From Sphingomonas oleivorans (lineage in GTDB: Bacteria > Pseudomonadota > Alphaproteobacteria > Sphingomonadales > Sphingomonadaceae), in the NCBI RefSeq assembly GCF_003050615.1, contig NZ_NWBU01000004.1, positions 434,001 to 498,000 on the forward strand: a stretch of 64,000 bases of DNA. Reading direction: 5' to 3'. Positions within the stretch are counted from its first letter, which is position 1. Every line of letters begins with the position of its first letter. This document shows, in pieces, positions 8,284 to 19,410 of the stretch. The notes beneath the pieces were generated by a model. That model had not been told where the DNA came from. It searched no databases and saw only the letters and a program-made list of their open reading frames with translations. The position numbers were made by a program, and so were the translations under genes.

Positions 8284-8648
8284 CGCGCCGGCCGGGTAGC
8301 GCCTGGCTCGGGCGGCGGCAAGCGGAGACGATGGGGCATGATAGGGCCGCCAATAGGGGCCGACGCCCCGGAGGCAAGGCGCGTGACGGCCGATTCGCCG
8401 CCCAGAGACAGTGATTCGCGCGAGGCGATCAGGGAAAGGCCATTGGCCGGCGCAAGCCCTCGGCACGTCCGCTCTTCCGATAATCTCCTTTCTTGCGAGA
8501 TAGATATATAGACCAGGCGGGCCGGGTGGGGGATAGGCCGGGGCGCGGCGGATGCGCCCGCGATGCCCGTCATTTTCCTTTCAGCAATCGCAGGCTAAAG
8601 GCGCGCGCTCCGGGCGCCCATGCGCCCCTCTCTGGAGATCGCCCCGCC
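8284..8648. other. Intergenic region between the pteridine-reductase-like gene and a GNAT gene
   Basis: A 365-base gap between divergent genes. An AT-rich patch around 8497-8515 is the likeliest promoter area. The frames that stay open here have no credible starts or protein-like composition. I see no RNA gene. Confidence 0.45.
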
Positions 8649-9167
8649 TTGATCACGCTCGCGCCCCTGGACCAGGTCCATCCCGATGCCGTGGAGCAGT
8701 TGCTCGACGCCGCTTTCGGCCCGGACCGCCATGGCCGCACCGCCTATCGGCTGCGCGAAGGCATGGCGGAGATCCCGGCGCTGTCCTTCGCCGCGCTGGA
8801 GGAGGAGACGCTGCTGGGGTCGATCCAGTGCTGGCCGGTGACGCTGGCGGGAGATGGAGGCGCGACTGATCCGCTGGTGCTGGTGGGCCCGGTCGCGGTC
8901 CGCCCCGATCGGCAGCGCGACGGGATCGGCCGGATGCTGATGGAGCGGATGATCGAGGCCGCCACCGAGACGGGCGAGACCGCGCTCGTGCTGATCGGCG
9001 ACCCGGAATATTATGGCCGCTTCTTCGGCTTCACCGCCGATGCCACCGCCGGCTGGACGCTGCCCGGCCCCTTCGAGCCACGTCGCCTGCTCGCGCGGCT
9101 GACCGACGGGCGGACGCTCGCCGCCCGGGGCGCGCTGGGACCGCGACGGGCCATGGCCGGCGCCTGA
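8649..9167 (+). CDS. GNAT family N-acetyltransferase
   Basis: A 172-residue acetyltransferase with the acetyl-CoA-binding motif A region LVGPVAVRPDRQRDGIGRML (R-x-x-G-x-G/A pattern), followed by a helix MERMIEAATETG and the YYGRFFGF segment typical of YhbS-like N-acetyltransferases. The substrate is not predictable. I choose the TTG at 8649, which has GGAGATC about 9 bases upstream; the longer frame from 8493 adds an arginine- and proline-rich stretch that does not look coding. The gene ends 12 bases before the convergent diguanylate cyclase. Confidence 0.8.
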   Translation: MITLAPLDQVHPDAVEQLLDAAFGPDRHGRTAYRLREGMAEIPALSFAALEEETLLGSIQCWPVTLAGDGGATDPLVLVGPVAVRPDRQRDGIGRMLMERMIEAATETGETALVLIGDPEYYGRFFGFTADATAGWTLPGPFEPRRLLARLTDGRTLAARGALGPRRAMAGA

Positions 9168-9179
9168 TCCCGCACGGGC

Positions 9180-11144
9180 TCAGGCCCGTTGCATGACAGC
9201 CAGGCGCCGGCGATCGCCGATCAACTGATATTCGATCCGGTTGCGGCCCTTTTGCTTGGCGGCATAGAGCAGCCTGTCGGCTGCGCGGATAATGTCGGCC
9301 GGCCGGCGGATATGGCCGTCGAACAAGGCGAGGCCCGCGCTGGTCGTGACGATGCCATAGGGGCTGCCGCGATGCTCCAGCCGGCGATCGGCGATGGTGG
9401 TGACGATGGATTCGCCGATCGCGATGCAGTGCTCCGCGTCCTGGCCCGGCAGGATCAGCGCGAACTCCTCCCCGCCATAGCGATAGATGCGATGCCCCGG
9501 CGCACATTCGCCCAGCATGGCAACAATCCGGCGCAACATGCCATCCCCCGCCTCATGGCCATAGCCGTCATTATAGGGCTTGAAATAGTCGATGTCGCAC
9601 AGCAGCAGCGCGAAAGCCCCCTCGCCCGGCTGGGCGGCGACGATGGCGGCAGCCAGATCGATATCGAAGGCGCGGCGGTTGAAGCAATCGGTCAGCGCGT
9701 CGCTGAGCGACAATATTTCGAGCTCGCGGTTCGCCTGTTCCAGCTCCGACGTGCGCGCCGTGACCATCGCCTCCAGATGGCGGCTGGCATGCCCGACCCG
9801 CGCGGCCATGCCGCGGAACGAGCGGGCGAGCAGGCCGATCTCATTATCCTGATCGACAGGCAACGGCACCATCCCCTCGGCGACGCCGGCATAATCCCCC
9901 GCCGCAATATGTTCGGCCGCGCGCTGCATCTGCAGGATCGGCCGCGCCACCCCGCGCCGCAACAGGAAGAAGGCGATCATCGTCAGCAGCGCCAGCAGCG
10001 CCACGCCCAGGAACAATGTCACTGCCGCCGCCTCATGCGCCTGGGCCAGGATGGGCGCGCGCGGATGGACGGTGATGAACCACCAACCGGGCCCGTCCAG
10101 CCGGGTGAAGGCGAGATAGCCGCCGACATCCTCATTCTCGATGACATGGACGCCGTTGCGCAGCATCGCCCGTTCCGGCGCGCTGATGCTGCGATAGATG
10201 CTGAGCAGTGTCGGATCGCCCATCCGCTTGACGTTCAGCACGCCCGAACGGTGCCTGATCTCGTCCAGCCGCCGCGGATGGGCGACGAGATCGCCATTGG
10301 CCTTGAGGATCAGATTATAACCGCCATCGGGATGGTTGCGGATCAGCCGGTCGATCAGGTCACCCAGCAATATGTCATGGCTGGGATTGATCAGATGCCG
10401 GCCATGATGATCGACCGGCAGCCCATTGGTGATCATCCATTGCCGAGCGGTGCGATCGAAATAGAGGCCGGTCCATACGGGATCGCGATCCGGATTATGT
10501 TCAGGCAGCGTCGCGCGGATCGTCCGCCCCTTGGGCATGTCGAGCGCCGGATCGGCATCGAGCCCCCAGGGCTCGCCCGGCCAATGGACGATGACCGCGT
10601 TTTCCGGCAGGCTGACATGGGTATTGATGAACTGGCTGTGCCAGGCGGGGCCATATTGCGCCACCAGCATATAGGCCAGCACCATCCTGCGGCGCAGCTC
10701 CGGCGTCAGCGGCGGATGCTTGCGCCCCATGAAGCCGGTGACATCCCCGCGCGGCAGGCCGTCCGCGCCCATGATCCCGTCATAATATTGGCGCCGCAGC
10801 CGGATCGCCCCATCCGTCCCCTCGACGAAATAAGCGTCGAAATCGGGATGGGGCAGGATCTTCGGATCGGCATAGAGACGCAGAAAATGCTCGCGAAAGG
10901 TAACGAGATTGGCCTGGGCCGCGCGGAAGACGCGGCTTTCCGCCTGGGCGCGCTCATTCAGATAGCGGGTGAGATGATCGAGCGCCTGTTCCTCGGCGCG
11001 CTTGGCGATGACATGATAGCCCACCGTGCACAATATCGCCGTGCCGAGACACGCCCAGAGCAGCATCTTGACCGCGACCTGCCAGATGAGCGCAGGCTGC
11101 CGCGCGGGCCCCGGCGGCAAAAGGCGGGCGAGCAGACCGGTCAT
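9180..11144 (-). CDS. Membrane diguanylate cyclase with periplasmic sensor and HAMP domain
   Basis: A 654-residue sensor protein. It has a first membrane segment (about 28-47), a large periplasmic Cache-like sensor, a second membrane segment (about 373-395), HAMP, a short coiled coil, and a C-terminal GGDEF domain with the active-site RYGGEEFALIL and the DIDYFKPYNDGYGHEAGD signature. It should make cyclic di-GMP from two GTP. The RxxD inhibitory site usually found five residues before GGEEF is absent, so product inhibition through that site is not expected. It is a single gene convergent with the GNAT gene. The signal sensed is unknown. Confidence 0.9.
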   Translation of the reverse strand: MTGLLARLLPPGPARQPALIWQVAVKMLLWACLGTAILCTVGYHVIAKRAEEQALDHLTRYLNERAQAESRVFRAAQANLVTFREHFLRLYADPKILPHPDFDAYFVEGTDGAIRLRRQYYDGIMGADGLPRGDVTGFMGRKHPPLTPELRRRMVLAYMLVAQYGPAWHSQFINTHVSLPENAVIVHWPGEPWGLDADPALDMPKGRTIRATLPEHNPDRDPVWTGLYFDRTARQWMITNGLPVDHHGRHLINPSHDILLGDLIDRLIRNHPDGGYNLILKANGDLVAHPRRLDEIRHRSGVLNVKRMGDPTLLSIYRSISAPERAMLRNGVHVIENEDVGGYLAFTRLDGPGWWFITVHPRAPILAQAHEAAAVTLFLGVALLALLTMIAFFLLRRGVARPILQMQRAAEHIAAGDYAGVAEGMVPLPVDQDNEIGLLARSFRGMAARVGHASRHLEAMVTARTSELEQANRELEILSLSDALTDCFNRRAFDIDLAAAIVAAQPGEGAFALLLCDIDYFKPYNDGYGHEAGDGMLRRIVAMLGECAPGHRIYRYGGEEFALILPGQDAEHCIAIGESIVTTIADRRLEHRGSPYGIVTTSAGLALFDGHIRRPADIIRAADRLLYAAKQKGRNRIEYQLIGDRRRLAVMQRA

Positions 11145-11350
11145 GCGCGCCCCTCAAAGGCCCGCACCCGCGAAGACCAGCTCTTTCCCGCTTTCCCCCT
11201 TATAGCCACGTCCGTCGTTCGCCCCCATCCCACCCCGGGCATAGACAGAAAGAGTAAATTTCCGGCAACCATGTCTCCCCGCCGGATAGCGGCCTTTTGC
11301 GCCGCATCGCCCCCCGGCGTCGGCAAAAAGACCGGACGGCGCCCGGCCGG

Positions 11351-13330
11351 TTATTTGATCGACAGCGCCTCCGACAACCCCGGCGCAAACTGCGCGCCGG
11401 CCGGCACCTGCGCGGTCGATCCCTTGAGCGCGTCGCCGATCGGCTCGGCCCGCCCGCCGAGGCAGGGCTTGAGGAAATTCTCGGTCACCGCGTTGAAGGC
11501 GATATTGTTGACCGGCCGCGCAAAGCCATGTCCCTCGTCGGGGAAGAGGATGTAGGTGACGGGAATCTTCCTGGCCTCCATCGCCTTCACGATCTGATCG
11601 CTCTCGCGCACATTGACGCGCGGATCATTGGCGCCCTGGCCGATCAGCAGCGGCACCTTGATCGCATCCGCCTTGAACAGCGGCGAACGCTCCTTCAGCA
11701 GCGCGCGTCCTTCCTCCGTCGTGGGATCACCCATCCGCTTGTAGAATTGCTGCTTGCCCGCCTCCCAATAAGGCGGGATCGTCTGGAGCAGGGTGAAGAG
11801 ATTGGACGGGCCGACGATATCGACGCCGCAGCGGAAGGCATCCGGCGTGAAGGTCACGCCCGCGAGCGTCGCATAACCGCCATAGGAACCACCCATTATG
11901 GCCACCTTGTCGCGCGCCGTGATGCCGCCCTTCACAGCCCAATCGACCGCGTCGATCAGGTCGTCATGCATCCGGGTGCCCCATTGCAGATCGCCCGCCG
12001 AGATGAACTTCTTCCCGAAGCCGGTCGAGCCCCGATAATTGACCGAGAGCACCGCATAGCCCCGGTTCGCCAGCCATTGGTGATAACTATGATAGCCATA
12101 GCTGTCGCGCGCCCAGGGCCCACCATGAACGAACAGCACCATCGGCACGGGCGCGCCGGGCTTCCCGTCGCCGTCCGGATCGGTGCCGGCGGGCAGCGAC
12201 AGATAGGAAGTGAGGGTGAGCCCGTCGCGCGCCCTGATTTCCAGCGGATGCATGGCGACGAGCGGCGCGCCCTCCAGCTCGGGCCGGCCGACGAACAGCC
12301 TGGTGACGCGCTTGGCCTTGCGATCATAGAGATAGGTGGCGGCGGGCGCCGTTACCGGATCGACCGTCACTATCCATTCATCATCCGCATCGGTGCGCGA
12401 GGTGACGTTGATCTCGCCCTTGAGCTCCGCCTTCAGATAAGCGAGATCGCCCTTCACGGCGGGATCGATCAGCTTCCATTCGTTGCGCAGATATTCGACG
12501 GAATAGGCCTGCACGCGGCCGGTCTTGGGATCCGCCAGGATCGTGCCGATATCGGCCTTGCCATCCTCGGCAAGGATGCTCGTCCGGCCGCTCGCCACAT
12601 CCTGTGCCACGAGCGCGGCCGTGTCGCGGCCACGCGAATCGACCCAGTAGAGCGTCTTGTTGTCGGCGGTGAAACCGAGCGGGCCGGTCGTCAGCGCATC
12701 GTCGAGGCCGATCGTGGCGAAGGGCTCCGCCTCCACCTGGCCATTGGCCATGCGGAAGAATTGCTGCCCGCCGTCGGGCGTCGCCTTGGCAGCGATGCGC
12801 AAGGTAAGCGCATCATCCGCCGTATAGCCGGCATAGCCGTCATTGCGTTGGACGAGGCTGAGCTTGCCGGTCTTCAGGTCCAGGCTGTGCACATCATGCC
12901 AACGCGGATCGCGATTGTTGAGACCGACGAGGATGCGGTCCTTTACATGATTGCTGATGCCGACAATCTCGGCGCGCGTCTTCTCGAAGGGGGTCAGCAG
13001 CGTTTCGACGCCGGTCGTGACGTTCACGCCATAGAGCAGGAAATTCTCGTCGCCGCCTTTGTCGTTGATGAACAATATCTGGGACGAATCGGGCGCCCAG
13101 AAATGCTGGCGGATCGGCCGCTGCGTCTCGGCGGTGAGCGGCCTCGCTTTGGCGGGGTCGGCAGCGGGCGCGACCCAGATATTGAGCACGCCGTCGCGCG
13201 GCGCGATCCAGGACAGCCATTTGCCGTCCGGGCTCAGCCGCCCCTGCGTCTTGGAAGGATTGCCGAAAAGCTTCGTGCGCTCGATCAGCGGCACGCCCGC
13301 CGAGGTCGCAGCCGCCGCCGGCATGGACAT
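11351..13330 (-). CDS. S9 family serine peptidase (prolyl oligopeptidase family), N-terminus uncertain
   Basis: A 659-residue enzyme with an N-terminal beta-propeller and a C-terminal alpha/beta-hydrolase domain. The catalytic serine is near residue 481 in [12 protein letters not shown], the aspartate in NDPRVNV and the histidine in DEGHGFARP. It belongs to the dipeptidyl/acylaminoacyl-peptidase group. The ATG at 13330 leaves no complete signal peptide, yet the same frame upstream reads IIAALGLALAASA, an obvious signal core with no ATG, GTG or TTG before an upstream stop. An ATG with a GGGGG site at 13380 is out of frame by one base. A frameshift or unusual start is likely; the mature protein is periplasmic by inference. 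Confidence 0.85.
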   Translation of the reverse strand: MSMPAAAATSAGVPLIERTKLFGNPSKTQGRLSPDGKWLSWIAPRDGVLNIWVAPAADPAKARPLTAETQRPIRQHFWAPDSSQILFINDKGGDENFLLYGVNVTTGVETLLTPFEKTRAEIVGISNHVKDRILVGLNNRDPRWHDVHSLDLKTGKLSLVQRNDGYAGYTADDALTLRIAAKATPDGGQQFFRMANGQVEAEPFATIGLDDALTTGPLGFTADNKTLYWVDSRGRDTAALVAQDVASGRTSILAEDGKADIGTILADPKTGRVQAYSVEYLRNEWKLIDPAVKGDLAYLKAELKGEINVTSRTDADDEWIVTVDPVTAPAATYLYDRKAKRVTRLFVGRPELEGAPLVAMHPLEIRARDGLTLTSYLSLPAGTDPDGDGKPGAPVPMVLFVHGGPWARDSYGYHSYHQWLANRGYAVLSVNYRGSTGFGKKFISAGDLQWGTRMHDDLIDAVDWAVKGGITARDKVAIMGGSYGGYATLAGVTFTPDAFRCGVDIVGPSNLFTLLQTIPPYWEAGKQQFYKRMGDPTTEEGRALLKERSPLFKADAIKVPLLIGQGANDPRVNVRESDQIVKAMEARKIPVTYILFPDEGHGFARPVNNIAFNAVTENFLKPCLGGRAEPIGDALKGSTAQVPAGAQFAPGLSEALSIK

Positions 13331-13468
13331 GGCCGAAGCGGCCAGCGCCAGCCCCAGCGCAGCGATAATGGCGTACGCATCCTTCCTGCCCCCTTATTTG
13401 CCTCGCCGGGAGAATGGCTTGGCAAGCAGGGGATGACAATCCATGTCGTCAGGATGCGGAATTGCGGC

Positions 13469-14008
13469 TCATCCCAGCGCCTTTCCCATGCGCACCAGCG
13501 GCACGCGCACACCGCCCGACGTATCCGCCTCGAACGGCTCGATCGGGCGATAGCCCGCCGCCTCATAGAGCGGCACGCCCGCAAGCGTGGCGGCGAGCTC
13601 GGCGGTGCGGAAACCCTCGGCCGCGGCCGCCGCCTCGCAGGCGACAAGAATCGCACGACCGATGCCGCGCCGCACATGATCGGGATCAGTATACATGGCC
13701 CGCACCCGCGCGGGATCGCGCGACGGATCGAGCAGCGCCGCATCCCGCCCTGCGCTGTGATCGCCGCCGAATAGCGTCGCGCGCCGGCTCCAGCCGCCAC
13801 AGCCGATCAGCCGCTCCGCCTCCACCACCGCGAAATAGGTGCCATCCTCGATCAACTGCGTGTCGAGCCCCATCACCTCGCGCGAGGCCGCGACCTGCTC
13901 GGGCGACAGGAAATCGTTCATCAACGCGCCGATCGCGCGGTCCATCAGCAGGCGGATGGCGGAAATGTCCCCGGCATCCGCCTGCCGCATCGTCCATCCC
14001 GTTCCCAT
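13469..14008 (-). CDS. GNAT family N-acetyltransferase
   Basis: A 179-residue acetyltransferase. The CoA-binding core reads YTDPDHVRRGIGRAILVACEAAA, preceded by the YFAVVEAERLIGCGGW strands, and a C-terminal GVPLYEAAGYRPIEPFE segment typical of the fold. The substrate is unknown. The ATG at 14008 is chosen for its GGGGGAG ribosome binding site; the frame is open further upstream but with an arginine-rich, non-coding look. It is flanked by an S9 peptidase and a small unknown gene on the same strand, with no tight spacing to either. Confidence 0.8.
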   Translation of the reverse strand: MGTGWTMRQADAGDISAIRLLMDRAIGALMNDFLSPEQVAASREVMGLDTQLIEDGTYFAVVEAERLIGCGGWSRRATLFGGDHSAGRDAALLDPSRDPARVRAMYTDPDHVRRGIGRAILVACEAAAAAEGFRTAELAATLAGVPLYEAAGYRPIEPFEADTSGGVRVPLVRMGKALG

Positions 14009-14088
14009 CGTTGCTCCCCCTTGGCTGTCGTCCCGCCTCCTATCCTTCGGCCATGCCGTTCGGGAAGGGGGATCGGCCTGAGCGGGGA

Positions 14089-14268
14089 TCAGCGCATCGT
14101 CTCGGGCTCGTCCTCGATGCGGATCGGATCGGTCGCCGGCCACTGGCGATGCGCGCCCCACCAGGTGATGAAATGATCGCCCGCGGCGAGCGCGCCGGCC
14201 AGGTTGGCGAGGAAGGAACTGCGCCGTTCGACACCGTCATTCTTATGATTGCAAACCGCCTGCGCCAT
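14089..14268 (-). CDS. Small hypothetical protein, 59 residues
   Basis: The frame from the ATG at 14268 has a GGAG site 9 bases upstream and encodes MAQAVCNHKN..., with a mildly hydrophobic middle (SFLANLAGALAAGDHFITWW) and an acidic C-terminus. I recognise no family. An in-frame ATG at 14334 would give 81 residues. Protein-like composition and a good ribosome binding site support it, but it could be spurious. Confidence 0.45.
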   Translation of the reverse strand: MAQAVCNHKNDGVERRSSFLANLAGALAAGDHFITWWGAHRQWPATDPIRIEDEPETMR

Positions 14269-14378
14269 TTGCCTGCTCCGTTCCCGACATGATTGCCGCC
14301 CGAGGATCTGGGCTTTTTCGCGAAACAGCGCCAACTAAAGCTTGGACAGGATGAATAAGCCTGGCTTATGGATATGCG

Positions 14379-15308
14379 ATGCGCCGCATTCCGCCCCTCG
14401 CCGCCGTCCGCGTGTTCGAGGCCGCCGCGCGCCATCTGAACTTCACCTCCGCCGCGGCCGAGCTCGGCATGACGCAGGCGGCGGTGAGCTATCAGATCAG
14501 GCTGCTCGAGGAACGGCTCGGTACCGCACTGTTCGTCCGTTCCAAGCGGCGCGTGTCGCTGACGGAGGCGGGGCGCCGCGCGGCACCGCTCGTCTCGGGC
14601 GCGTTCGACACGCTGGACGACGCCTTCTCCGGCCTGCGCGAGGATGGCGAGGCAGTGCTTTCGATCACGGCGATCCCATCCTTCGCCGCCCAATGGTTCG
14701 CGCCGCGCCTCGGCGCCTTCCAGATCGCGCATCCCGAAATCGCCGTCCGGCTAGACGCCTCCAATGCGATCGCCGATTTCGGCCAGTCCGATTTCGACGT
14801 GGGCATACGCTGCGGCAAGGGGCCATGGCCCGGGCTGCGCGCGGATTATCTGTTCCGCGTCCATTTCACGCCGATGTGCAGCCCCGATTTCGCCGCGCGC
14901 CATGGCGGGCTGACGACGCCCGAGACGCTGCTCGAGGCGCCCCTGCTCAGTTCCGACGTCGATTGGTGGCACCGCTGGTTCGCGGCGGCGGGCGTCACGA
15001 ACGAAAAAGCGCGCGGGAGACAGCGTGTGCACATGGATTCGCAGGCGCTGGAAGGCAGCACCGCGATCGCCGGCCATGGCATAGCGCTGCTCACCCCGCC
15101 GCTCTGGACGCGCGAATTGGCCGCCGGCAGCCTCGTCCGCCCGTTCGATATCATAGCCTATGACGGGGCGAGCTACTGGCTGGTCTATCCCGAGCCCAAG
15201 CGGCGCATGCGCAAGATCCAGCTCTTCCGCGAATGGTTCCTCGCCCAAGTCGCCACCCAGGCCGTGACGGACGGTTCGGGCGCCTTCCTTCCGCTCCCGC
15301 CGGACTGA
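14379..15308 (+). CDS. LysR family transcriptional regulator, GcvA-like
   Basis: A 309-residue LysR protein. The N-terminal helix-turn-helix (about 5-65) reads [25 protein letters not shown], the pattern of the GcvA/AmpR branch, and the effector domain covers about 92-295. GcvA regulates glycine cleavage in Escherichia coli, but many members of this branch have other targets, so the symbol is not given. No typical target gene lies next to it: the divergent neighbour is a small unknown gene, and parC follows 37 bases downstream on the same strand. Confidence 0.85.
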   Translation: MRRIPPLAAVRVFEAAARHLNFTSAAAELGMTQAAVSYQIRLLEERLGTALFVRSKRRVSLTEAGRRAAPLVSGAFDTLDDAFSGLREDGEAVLSITAIPSFAAQWFAPRLGAFQIAHPEIAVRLDASNAIADFGQSDFDVGIRCGKGPWPGLRADYLFRVHFTPMCSPDFAARHGGLTTPETLLEAPLLSSDVDWWHRWFAAAGVTNEKARGRQRVHMDSQALEGSTAIAGHGIALLTPPLWTRELAAGSLVRPFDIIAYDGASYWLVYPEPKRRMRKIQLFREWFLAQVATQAVTDGSGAFLPLPPD

Positions 15309-15345
15309 CTGGCGGGCGCTTTCATCGGCTGCTAACGAGGGCGCA

Positions 15346-17604
15346 ATGACCAGCTCCGCCGACCCCCTCGACCAGATTGTCGAGGCGCCTTTCGACAGCG
15401 CGCTCTCCGAACGCTATCTCGTCTATGCGCTTTCCACCATCACCGCGCGCTCGCTGCCCGACGTGCGTGATGGGTTGAAGCCCGTGCATCGCCGCCTGCT
15501 CTGGGGCATGCGCCTGCTGCGCCTCGATCCCGCCGCCGGATACAAGAAATGCGCGCGCGTCGTGGGCGATGTGATGGGCAAATATCATCCCCATGGCGAT
15601 GCCTCGATCTACGACGCGATGGTCCGCCTCGCCCAGCCCTTCTCGCTACGCTATCCGCTGGTCGACGGGCAGGGCAATTTCGGCAATGTCGACGGCGATA
15701 ATGCCGCGGCCATGCGCTATACCGAGGCGCGGCTGACGGCGGCCGCCGGCGAGCTGATGGCCGGGCTCGACGAGGGCACCGTCGATTTCCGCCCGACCTA
15801 TAATGGCGAGGAGGAAGAGCCGGAGGTTTTTCCCGGCCTCTTCCCCAATCTGCTGGCGAACGGCGCGAGCGGCATCGCGGTCGGCATGGCGACGTCGATC
15901 CCGCCGCACAATGTGGCCGAGCTGATCGACGCCGCGACCCATCTGATCGACAAGCCCGAGAGCGAGCCGGGCGAGCTGATGCAGTTCGTGAAGGGGCCGG
16001 ACCTGCCCACCGGCGGCATCTGCGTCGACAGCCCGGCCGCCATAGCTGAGGCCTATGCCAGCGGGCGCGGCAGCTTCCGCGTGCGCGCACGCTGGACGGT
16101 GGAGGATCAGGGGCGCGGCACCTGGGTCGCGGTCGTCAGCGAGATCCCCTATCAGATCCCCAAATCCAAGCTGATCGAGACGATCGCGGCGCTGATCAAC
16201 GAGAAGAAGCTGCCGATCCTCGCCGATATCCGCGACGAATCGGACGAGCAGATCCGCATCGTGCTCGAGCCCCGCAGCCGTGCGGTCGATCCGCAGCTGC
16301 TGATGGACGGGCTGTTCCGCCTGACCGACCTCGAAACACGCGTACCGCTCAACCTCAACGTGCTCGATGCGACGCGCACGCCAGGCGTCATGTCGCTGAA
16401 ACAGGCGCTCGCCGCCTGGCTGGACCATCAGTTCGAGGTGCTGGTCCGCCGCTCGAAGCATCGGCTGGCGAAGATCGCCGACCGGATCGAGCTGCTCGAC
16501 GGCTATCTCATCGCCTATCTCAATCTCGACCGGGTGATCGCGATCATTCGCGAGGAGGATGAGCCGAAGCCGGTGCTGATCGCCGAATTCGGCCTCACCG
16601 ACCGCCAGGCCGAAGCCATCCTCAACATGCGGCTGCGCTCGCTGCGCAAGCTGGAGGAGATGGAGATCAGGAAGGAGCGCACCGCGCTCGACGCGGAGGG
16701 CAAGGGGCTCGAGGCGCTGATCGAAAGCCCCGCCCGCCAGCGCACCCGCCTCAAGAAGGATCTCGCCAAGCTGCGCGAGCGCTATGCGCCCGAGACCGAG
16801 CTCGGCCGCCGCCGCACGACGATCGAGGAACAGGCCCCCGCGCGGGAGATTCCGCTGGAGGCGATGATCGAGCGCGAGCCGATCACCGTGATCCTGTCCC
16901 AGCGCGGTTGGATCCGCGCGATGAGCGGCCATCGCGATCTGGCGGCGGCCGACACGCTGAAGTTCAAGGAAGGCGACGGTCCCGCTTTCGCCTTTCACGC
17001 GCATACCACCGACAAGCTGCTGCTGGCGGCGGATACGGGCCGCTTCTACACGCTCGCCGCGGACAAGCTGCCCGGCGGACGCGGCTTCGGCGAGCCGGTG
17101 CGGCTGATGGTCGATCTGGAGGCGGAAGCACAGATCGTGGCGCTGCTGCCCGCGCGCAATGGCGAGCGGCTGCTGCTCGCCGCCGCCGACGGAAAGGGTT
17201 TCGTCGCCAAGGCGGCGGAGATCGTGGCCGAGACGCGAAAAGGCCGGCAGGTGGTGAACGTCCGCCCCAATGCGAAGCTGAAGGTCGTCCGCCCGATCGA
17301 TGCGGAGGATGATTATGTCGCGGTGATCGGCGACAATCGCAAGCTGGTCGTCTTCCCCATCGGCGAGTTGCCGGAAATGGCGCGCGGATCGGGCGTGCAG
17401 TTGCAGCGCTACCGCGACGGCGGGCTTTCCGATGCGATCAGCCTGCGCCTCGAAAAAGGGCTGAGCTGGGCGATGGGCGGCGAAAGCGGCCGCACGCGCA
17501 CCGAGGCCGATCTGAGCCCGTGGCGCACCGCGCGCGGCGCGGGCGGGCGCATGCCCCCGGTAGGTTTCCCGCGCGACAACCGCTTCGGGCCACGCCCGCA
17601 ATAG
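15346..17604 (+). CDS. parC: DNA topoisomerase IV subunit A
   Basis: A 752-residue type IIA topoisomerase A subunit. ParC with ParE decatenates daughter chromosomes. The N-terminus has the winged-helix signature [18 protein letters not shown], the [26 protein letters not shown] motif, and the catalytic tyrosine in [10 protein letters not shown] near residue 124. The C-terminal part is a beta-pinwheel with degenerate repeats and lacks the GyrA box, which favours ParC over GyrA. It is 37 bases after the LysR gene and 18 bases before a GGDEF-EAL gene. Confidence 0.95.
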   Translation: MTSSADPLDQIVEAPFDSALSERYLVYALSTITARSLPDVRDGLKPVHRRLLWGMRLLRLDPAAGYKKCARVVGDVMGKYHPHGDASIYDAMVRLAQPFSLRYPLVDGQGNFGNVDGDNAAAMRYTEARLTAAAGELMAGLDEGTVDFRPTYNGEEEEPEVFPGLFPNLLANGASGIAVGMATSIPPHNVAELIDAATHLIDKPESEPGELMQFVKGPDLPTGGICVDSPAAIAEAYASGRGSFRVRARWTVEDQGRGTWVAVVSEIPYQIPKSKLIETIAALINEKKLPILADIRDESDEQIRIVLEPRSRAVDPQLLMDGLFRLTDLETRVPLNLNVLDATRTPGVMSLKQALAAWLDHQFEVLVRRSKHRLAKIADRIELLDGYLIAYLNLDRVIAIIREEDEPKPVLIAEFGLTDRQAEAILNMRLRSLRKLEEMEIRKERTALDAEGKGLEALIESPARQRTRLKKDLAKLRERYAPETELGRRRTTIEEQAPAREIPLEAMIEREPITVILSQRGWIRAMSGHRDLAAADTLKFKEGDGPAFAFHAHTTDKLLLAADTGRFYTLAADKLPGGRGFGEPVRLMVDLEAEAQIVALLPARNGERLLLAAADGKGFVAKAAEIVAETRKGRQVVNVRPNAKLKVVRPIDAEDDYVAVIGDNRKLVVFPIGELPEMARGSGVQLQRYRDGGLSDAISLRLEKGLSWAMGGESGRTRTEADLSPWRTARGAGGRMPPVGFPRDNRFGPRPQ

Positions 17605-17622
17605 CAGAGGAAATCTTAACCC

Positions 17623-19410
17623 TTGTCCGATAAACTGCCTGCCATGCAGCTCGTCAAAAGCGAAGGTGTCGGTATCGGGCCCAGGGATACCGTTGGCGAC
17701 GAGCACGCCCCGCCTGCCGCTCCCCCGGAGGAGCTCGACATGCTCGCCAGCGAGGAAGGGCTCCCGCCGGAGGTGCTGCGCTATCGCCAGGATTATCTGG
17801 AGGCACTGCCGATCGCCGCGGCGGTGATCGGGCTCCAGGACGGCAAACCCGGCATCATCGCCGCCAATGACAAGCTAAACCTGGTGGCAGGCCCCGATCT
17901 GCCGCGCCGCTACATGGCGCAGATGAGCGGCAGGCTGCGCGCCTTCCTACTCTCCGACGAGGAGCATCTCGAATATCAGTGGCAGGAGCCGGGCATCGGC
18001 AACCGCCATTTCACCGTGCGTTTCTCGCGGCTGTCCCCGGCGGTCAATCATGCGCGCCGCTGCCTTCTCTCGCTGGTCGACCGCACCGCGCAGGTGGAGA
18101 CGGAACGCTCGCTGCGCGCCGAGATGCTGCACGACAGCCTTACCGGCCTGCCCAATCGCCTTGCCTTCAACGAGGCGGTGGAGGCCGCGATCGAGGCGGA
18201 CGCGGGCGGACAGGACAGCTTCGCCGTGCTCGTCGTCGATCTTACCCGCTTCAGCCGCATCAACGAATGCATGGGATCGATGGCGGGCGACGAGTTGATC
18301 ATCACGGTCGCGCGCCGGCTGATGGCAACCTTGCGCGCGGGCGACGTGCTGGCGCGGCTCGGCGGCGACGAATTCGGCATATTGCTGCGGCTGGCGGACG
18401 GGCCTGGGGACGCGCTCCAGGCCGCGCGCCGCATCGCATCCACCTTCGCCACCCCGATCCGCCTGTCCGAGCTCGAAATCTGCGTCGATTGCGCGGTGGG
18501 CTGCGCGCTGATGAACGGCCGCGCCGCCCAGGCGGGGGACATCATCCGCAACGCCCAGTTCGCGATGAAGCGCGCCAAGCAATCGGGCCGGGTGGAGGTC
18601 TATCAGCCGGGCGAGGTCAGTGCCGCGCGCCGCCGCTTCAGCCTGGAGACCGAGCTGCGCCGCGCGATCGACCGGGACGAGCTCAGCCTCGCCTTCCAGC
18701 CGTTGATCAATCTCGAAACCAATAGCGTCTCCGGATTCGAGGCGCTCGCCCGCTGGATCCATCCCGATCATGGCCCGATCCCGCCGAGCGAGTTCATCCC
18801 CGTCGCGGAGGAATCGGGGCTGATCGTGCCGCTCGGTCGCTGGGCGCTCGATGCCACCGCGCGCACGCTCGCCGAATGGGACAGGCGGACGGGCCGCGTG
18901 CTGCCGGTATATGCCGGCGTCAACGTCTCCGCCGTCCAGCTCCAGCGCGACGATGTCGCGGCCGGCGTCGCCGGCGCCCTCGGCGCGAACGGGCTGGATG
19001 GCAGCCGACTGACGCTGGAGCTTACCGAAAGCGCGATCATCAGCGATCCGGACCGGGCGGGCCGCGTGCTGACGGCGCTCAAGATGCTCGATGCGCGCAT
19101 CGCGATGGATGATTTCGGCACGGGCTATTCCAACCTCGCCTATCTCCAGAAGCTGCCGATCGACATCCTCAAGATCGATCGCAGCTTCGTGACGGGCATG
19201 CTCGCAGATCGGGACTCGATCGCGATCGTCCGCGCGGTGCTGAGCCTCGCCGACGCGCTCGGCATGAAGACCACCGCCGAAGGCATAGAGACGGTCGAGC
19301 TCGCCCGGACGCTGGCGGCGCTGGGCTGCTCGACCGGCCAGGGCTATTATTTCGCGAAGCCTCTCTCGGCCGACGACGCGCTCGACTATCTGCTCGCGCG
19401 CGCCGCCTGA
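17623..19410 (+). CDS. GGDEF-EAL cyclic di-GMP turnover protein
   Basis: A 595-residue soluble protein with a PAS-like N-terminus (about 30-150), GGDEF (about 165-325) and EAL (about 335-590). The cyclase site is intact (RLGGDEFGILL), and an RxxD inhibitory site (RAGD) stands exactly five residues before it. The phosphodiesterase site is also intact: EAL in GFEALARW, then ELTESAII, DDFGTGYSN and the LKIDRSFV lysine. Both activities are therefore possible. The start is the TTG at 17623 with AGAGGAA upstream; an ATG at 17644 is the alternative. Its 3' end overlaps the convergent cca gene by 25 bases. Confidence 0.9.
   Translation: MSDKLPAMQLVKSEGVGIGPRDTVGDEHAPPAAPPEELDMLASEEGLPPEVLRYRQDYLEALPIAAAVIGLQDGKPGIIAANDKLNLVAGPDLPRRYMAQMSGRLRAFLLSDEEHLEYQWQEPGIGNRHFTVRFSRLSPAVNHARRCLLSLVDRTAQVETERSLRAEMLHDSLTGLPNRLAFNEAVEAAIEADAGGQDSFAVLVVDLTRFSRINECMGSMAGDELIITVARRLMATLRAGDVLARLGGDEFGILLRLADGPGDALQAARRIASTFATPIRLSELEICVDCAVGCALMNGRAAQAGDIIRNAQFAMKRAKQSGRVEVYQPGEVSAARRRFSLETELRRAIDRDELSLAFQPLINLETNSVSGFEALARWIHPDHGPIPPSEFIPVAEESGLIVPLGRWALDATARTLAEWDRRTGRVLPVYAGVNVSAVQLQRDDVAAGVAGALGANGLDGSRLTLELTESAIISDPDRAGRVLTALKMLDARIAMDDFGTGYSNLAYLQKLPIDILKIDRSFVTGMLADRDSIAIVRAVLSLADALGMKTTAEGIETVELARTLAALGCSTGQGYYFAKPLSADDALDYLLARAA

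Noticed and set aside
9189-11555. A very long open frame on the + strand opposite the diguanylate cyclase
   Set aside because: It mirrors a real GGDEF gene, is arginine/histidine/proline-rich without domains and has no ribosome binding site; long antisense frames are expected at this GC content.
15646-17706. A long minus-strand frame opposite parC
   Set aside because: The parC reading is unmistakable and the antisense protein has no recognisable domain.
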